From positions 1 to 8,113 of the forward strand of contig CALCNZ010000071.1 in the NCBI GenBank assembly GCA_937897625.1: DNA of 8,113 nt, read 5' to 3'. This DNA is from an uncultured Flavobacteriales bacterium (lineage in GTDB: Bacteria > Bacteroidota > Bacteroidia > Flavobacteriales_D > Sanyastnellaceae). The position numbers were made by a program, and so were the translations under genes. Below, piece after piece: positions 7,208-8,113 of this stretch; position 1 is the first letter of the stretch; each line of letters starts with the position of its first letter. Below the pieces are notes generated by a model that made no database searches, was not told the origin of the DNA, and was given only the letters and a program-made list of their open reading frames with translations.

Positions 7208-7711
7208 ATGAATGAAGCTACGTTTGAATTGCGTCTGTTGGAAAGAGAAGAATTGAAAGTGGTGAGGGCTTTGGCTTATGACATTTGGCCGCGTGTTTAC
7301 GATTACATGATTTCTCAAGAGCAAATCAGTTACATGCTTTCCCTAATGTATGATTTAGATCAATTGAAGCAGCAGTGGTTGGAAGGAGTGAAGTTTGTGT
7401 TGTTGGAAGTGGAAGGCATTCCTCAAGGTTTTGTCGTGTTTGAGGAAAAGGAAAATTGCGTTTTTCTTCACAAATTATATTTACGTCCAGAGATGCAAGG
7501 CGAGGGCTTCGGAAAAAAAATGCTGCAAGTGGCCATAGACTTTGCCAGTGATTCCAAGAAACCGAACATCGAGCTCACTGTAAATCGCAACAACAAGTTT
7601 CTGGATTTCTATTTGGGCAACGGATTTCAAATCAAAGAAGAAAAGGACTTCGACGTCGGTGGCGGTTATTTCATGAACGATTACATCCTCTCGCTTGCCG
7701 TCATCGCGTAG
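7208..7711 (+). CDS. GNAT-family N-acetyltransferase
   Basis: A 167-residue single-domain GNAT protein predicted to transfer an acetyl group from acetyl-CoA to an amine; the substrate cannot be read from sequence. The acetyl-CoA pyrophosphate-binding motif A is LYLRPEMQGEGFGKKML, with Q97-G98-E99-G100-F101-G102 giving Q-x-x-G-x-G. Beta-strands FVLLEVEGIPQGFVVFE precede it, and the motif B region NRNNKFLDFYLGNGFQI follows. The N-terminal part (LAYDIWPRVYDYMISQEQISYMLSLMY) resembles the PaiA-like/spermidine-acetyltransferase type common in Bacteroidota. The ATG at 7208 is preferred over the in-frame GTG at 7181 because the nine extra residues (MGISCYFWN) are not family-like. The last codons, GTC ATC GCG TAG, lie in the mini-hairpin array that starts at 7701, so the final residues and the stop codon come from repeat DNA. 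No terminator with a T-tract follows; the array occupies that place. Confidence 0.92.
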   Translation: MNEATFELRLLEREELKVVRALAYDIWPRVYDYMISQEQISYMLSLMYDLDQLKQQWLEGVKFVLLEVEGIPQGFVVFEEKENCVFLHKLYLRPEMQGEGFGKKMLQVAIDFASDSKKPNIELTVNRNNKFLDFYLGNGFQIKEEKDFDVGGGYFMNDYILSLAVIA

Positions 7712-7857
7712 CGTCATCACCGAAGGTGTCATCCACGTAGTGGTCATCCCATCGGGTAATCCACGCAGTGGTCATCCCGCAGGGTCATCCACGCAGTGGT
7801 CATCCCGCAGGGTCATCCACGCAGTGGTCATCCCTTCGGGTCATCACGAAGTGTCAT
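7701..7857 (+). repeat. Array of eleven covarying mini-hairpins with TCAT spacers
   Basis: Eleven consecutive units, each a 4-nt spacer plus a perfect hairpin with a 3-nt loop. Hairpins (5' arm-loop-3' arm): 7705-7713 CGC-gta-GCG; 7718-7728 CACC-gaa-GGTG; 7733-7743 CCAC-gta-GTGG; 7748-7756 CCC-atc-GGG; 7761-7771 CCAC-gca-GTGG; 7776-7784 CCC-gca-GGG; 7789-7799 CCAC-gca-GTGG; 7804-7812 CCC-gca-GGG; 7817-7827 CCAC-gca-GTGG; 7832-7840 CCC-ttc-GGG; 7845-7853 CAC-gaa-GTG. The spacer is TCAT before each unit, except TAAT at 7757-7760, and a last TCAT closes the array at 7854-7857. Five different stems all pair perfectly, which implies selection or a generating mechanism that preserves structure. Nine loops are GNA closed by C-G. 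Function is unknown: mRNA 3'-end protection, protein binding or a structure-targeted mobile/repair element are options. It is not CRISPR, because the spacers are constant and 4 nt long. Confidence 0.93.
7729..7840 (+). repeat. Four tandem copies of a 28-nt two-hairpin unit
   Basis: Within the mini-hairpin array, 15-nt (CCAC/GTGG stem) and 13-nt (CCC/GGG stem) units alternate, making a 28-nt tandem repeat: 7729-7756, 7757-7784, 7785-7812 and 7813-7840. Copies 2 and 3 differ at one base (TAAT against TCAT). Copy 4 differs from copy 3 only in its second loop (ttc for gca). Copy 1 differs from copy 3 in both loops (gta and atc). This is the signature of recent tandem duplication by slippage or unequal recombination. 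The outer units (7701-7728 and 7841-7853) do not fit the 28-nt period. Confidence 0.9.
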
Positions 7858-7905
7858 CTGTTAATTTGTTAACGCTAATTTCACATTCAAGGTTTGAAGT
7901 GAGCC

Positions 7906-7913
7906 TAATTTTG
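7906..7913 (+). promoter_or_regulatory. Bacteroidota-type -7 promoter element for the secreted-protein gene
   Basis: TAATTTTG is an exact match to TAnnTTTG, ending 31 nt before the ATG at 7945, which gives a plausible short leader of about 25 nt. A -33 box is not obvious: TTTG at 7893-7896 is only 9 nt upstream and TTTG at 7865-7868 is too far. The leader ends CAAAACTTTCAATT, A/T-rich without a Shine-Dalgarno site, as is usual in Bacteroidota. Apart from this element I see nothing else in 7858-7944. Confidence 0.5.
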
Positions 7914-7944
7914 CATCGAATAACTTCAACCAAAACTTTCAATT

Positions 7945-8113
7945 ATGAAACAAAGATTACCTTTTGTTCAATTGTTTAAAGGACTTTTCCTTTCCATGTT
8001 TTTCTTGGCATTGGCTGCTTCGATGTCGGCTCAGACATATTATAACATGTCGACTGCGAATTATACTCAATCGTTCACTTCTTGGACGGCTTATCCGACT
8101 GAGTGGAATGGAT
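7945..8113 (+). CDS. Secreted protein, probable type IX cargo (3' truncated by window end)
   Basis: An open frame from the ATG at 7945 runs 56 codons to the window edge without a stop. It begins with MKQRLPFVQLFKG, followed by a hydrophobic core (GLFLSMFFLALAA) and a likely cleavage site in SMSA-Q30, a typical Sec signal peptide of Bacteroidota exported proteins. The mature start, QTYYNMSTANYTQSF, resembles the beginning of many large Bacteroidota secreted proteins (nucleases, lamin-tail and adhesin-like proteins) that end in a type IX sorting domain. The C-terminus is missing, so neither the enzyme class nor the sorting domain can be shown. The -7 element at 7906-7913 is the probable promoter. 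Confidence 0.8.
   Translation, partial: MKQRLPFVQLFKGLFLSMFFLALAASMSAQTYYNMSTANYTQSFTSWTAYPTEWNG

Noticed and set aside
7701..7857. CRISPR array
   Set aside because: Units are 13-15 nt with a constant 4-nt spacer and variable palindromes. CRISPR repeats are longer and separated by unique spacers of about 30 nt; no cas gene is present.
7701..7857. Ordinary rho-independent terminator for the GNAT gene
   Set aside because: The stems are only 3-4 bp and the array is followed by CTGTTAATTTG, not a T-tract. It may affect the 3' end but does not fit the terminator model.
7695..7979. A 94-codon + strand open frame through the hairpin array (VIPSG and HAVVIP-like repeats)
   Set aside because: The repetitive peptide is only a translation of the repeat DNA. 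The frame starts inside the GNAT gene and runs out of frame into the secreted-protein start, with no family resemblance.

Overview
The window looks like one end of an assembled contig from a member of the Bacteroidota, probably Flavobacteriales-like. The pointers are a PKD plus gliding-motility/CHU_C-type C-terminal domain protein, a BrxA/BrxB-family bacilliredoxin, perfect matches to the Bacteroidota -7 promoter element TAnnTTTG in several intergenic gaps, start codons without strong Shine-Dalgarno sites, and a secreted protein start typical of type IX secretion cargo. This assignment is inference from gene content. Bases 1-30 are not biological: they match the 3' end of the Illumina TruSeq read-1 adapter, so the natural sequence starts at about base 31.

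Layout. On the + strand: a membrane-anchored PKD/CHU_C-like protein (35-1045), then radA (1099-2448). A hairpin terminator at 2451-2474 lies between radA and a convergent minus-strand block. Read from right to left, that block is rnr (7142-5013), mnmH/selU (5016-3985), selD (3988-2960) and a bacilliredoxin (2905-2492). rnr/mnmH and mnmH/selD each overlap by an ATGA, so the three genes are almost certainly one translationally coupled operon. The bacilliredoxin follows after 54 nt and has its own perfect -7 element. A GNAT acetyltransferase (7208-7711, +) is divergent from rnr. A secreted protein (7945 to the end, +) is cut by the window edge.

Function. SelD makes selenophosphate and MnmH uses it to convert 2-thiouridine to 2-selenouridine at the tRNA wobble position, so the operon holds a complete tRNA-selenation pair beside a 3'-5' exoribonuclease. 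No selA, selB or tRNA-Sec is visible, and SelD itself uses Cys, not Sec. RadA acts in recombination and repair.

The most unusual element is at 7701-7857: eleven consecutive mini-hairpins, each preceded by a 4-nt TCAT (one TAAT) and followed by a terminal TCAT. Stem sequences differ between units (CGC, CACC, CCAC, CCC, CAC) but every one keeps perfect complementarity to its own 3' arm. Nine of the eleven loops are GNA triplets closed by C-G, the loop class known for exceptionally stable mini-hairpins. The array begins inside the GNAT gene and supplies its stop codon. I do not recognise it as a named repeat family.
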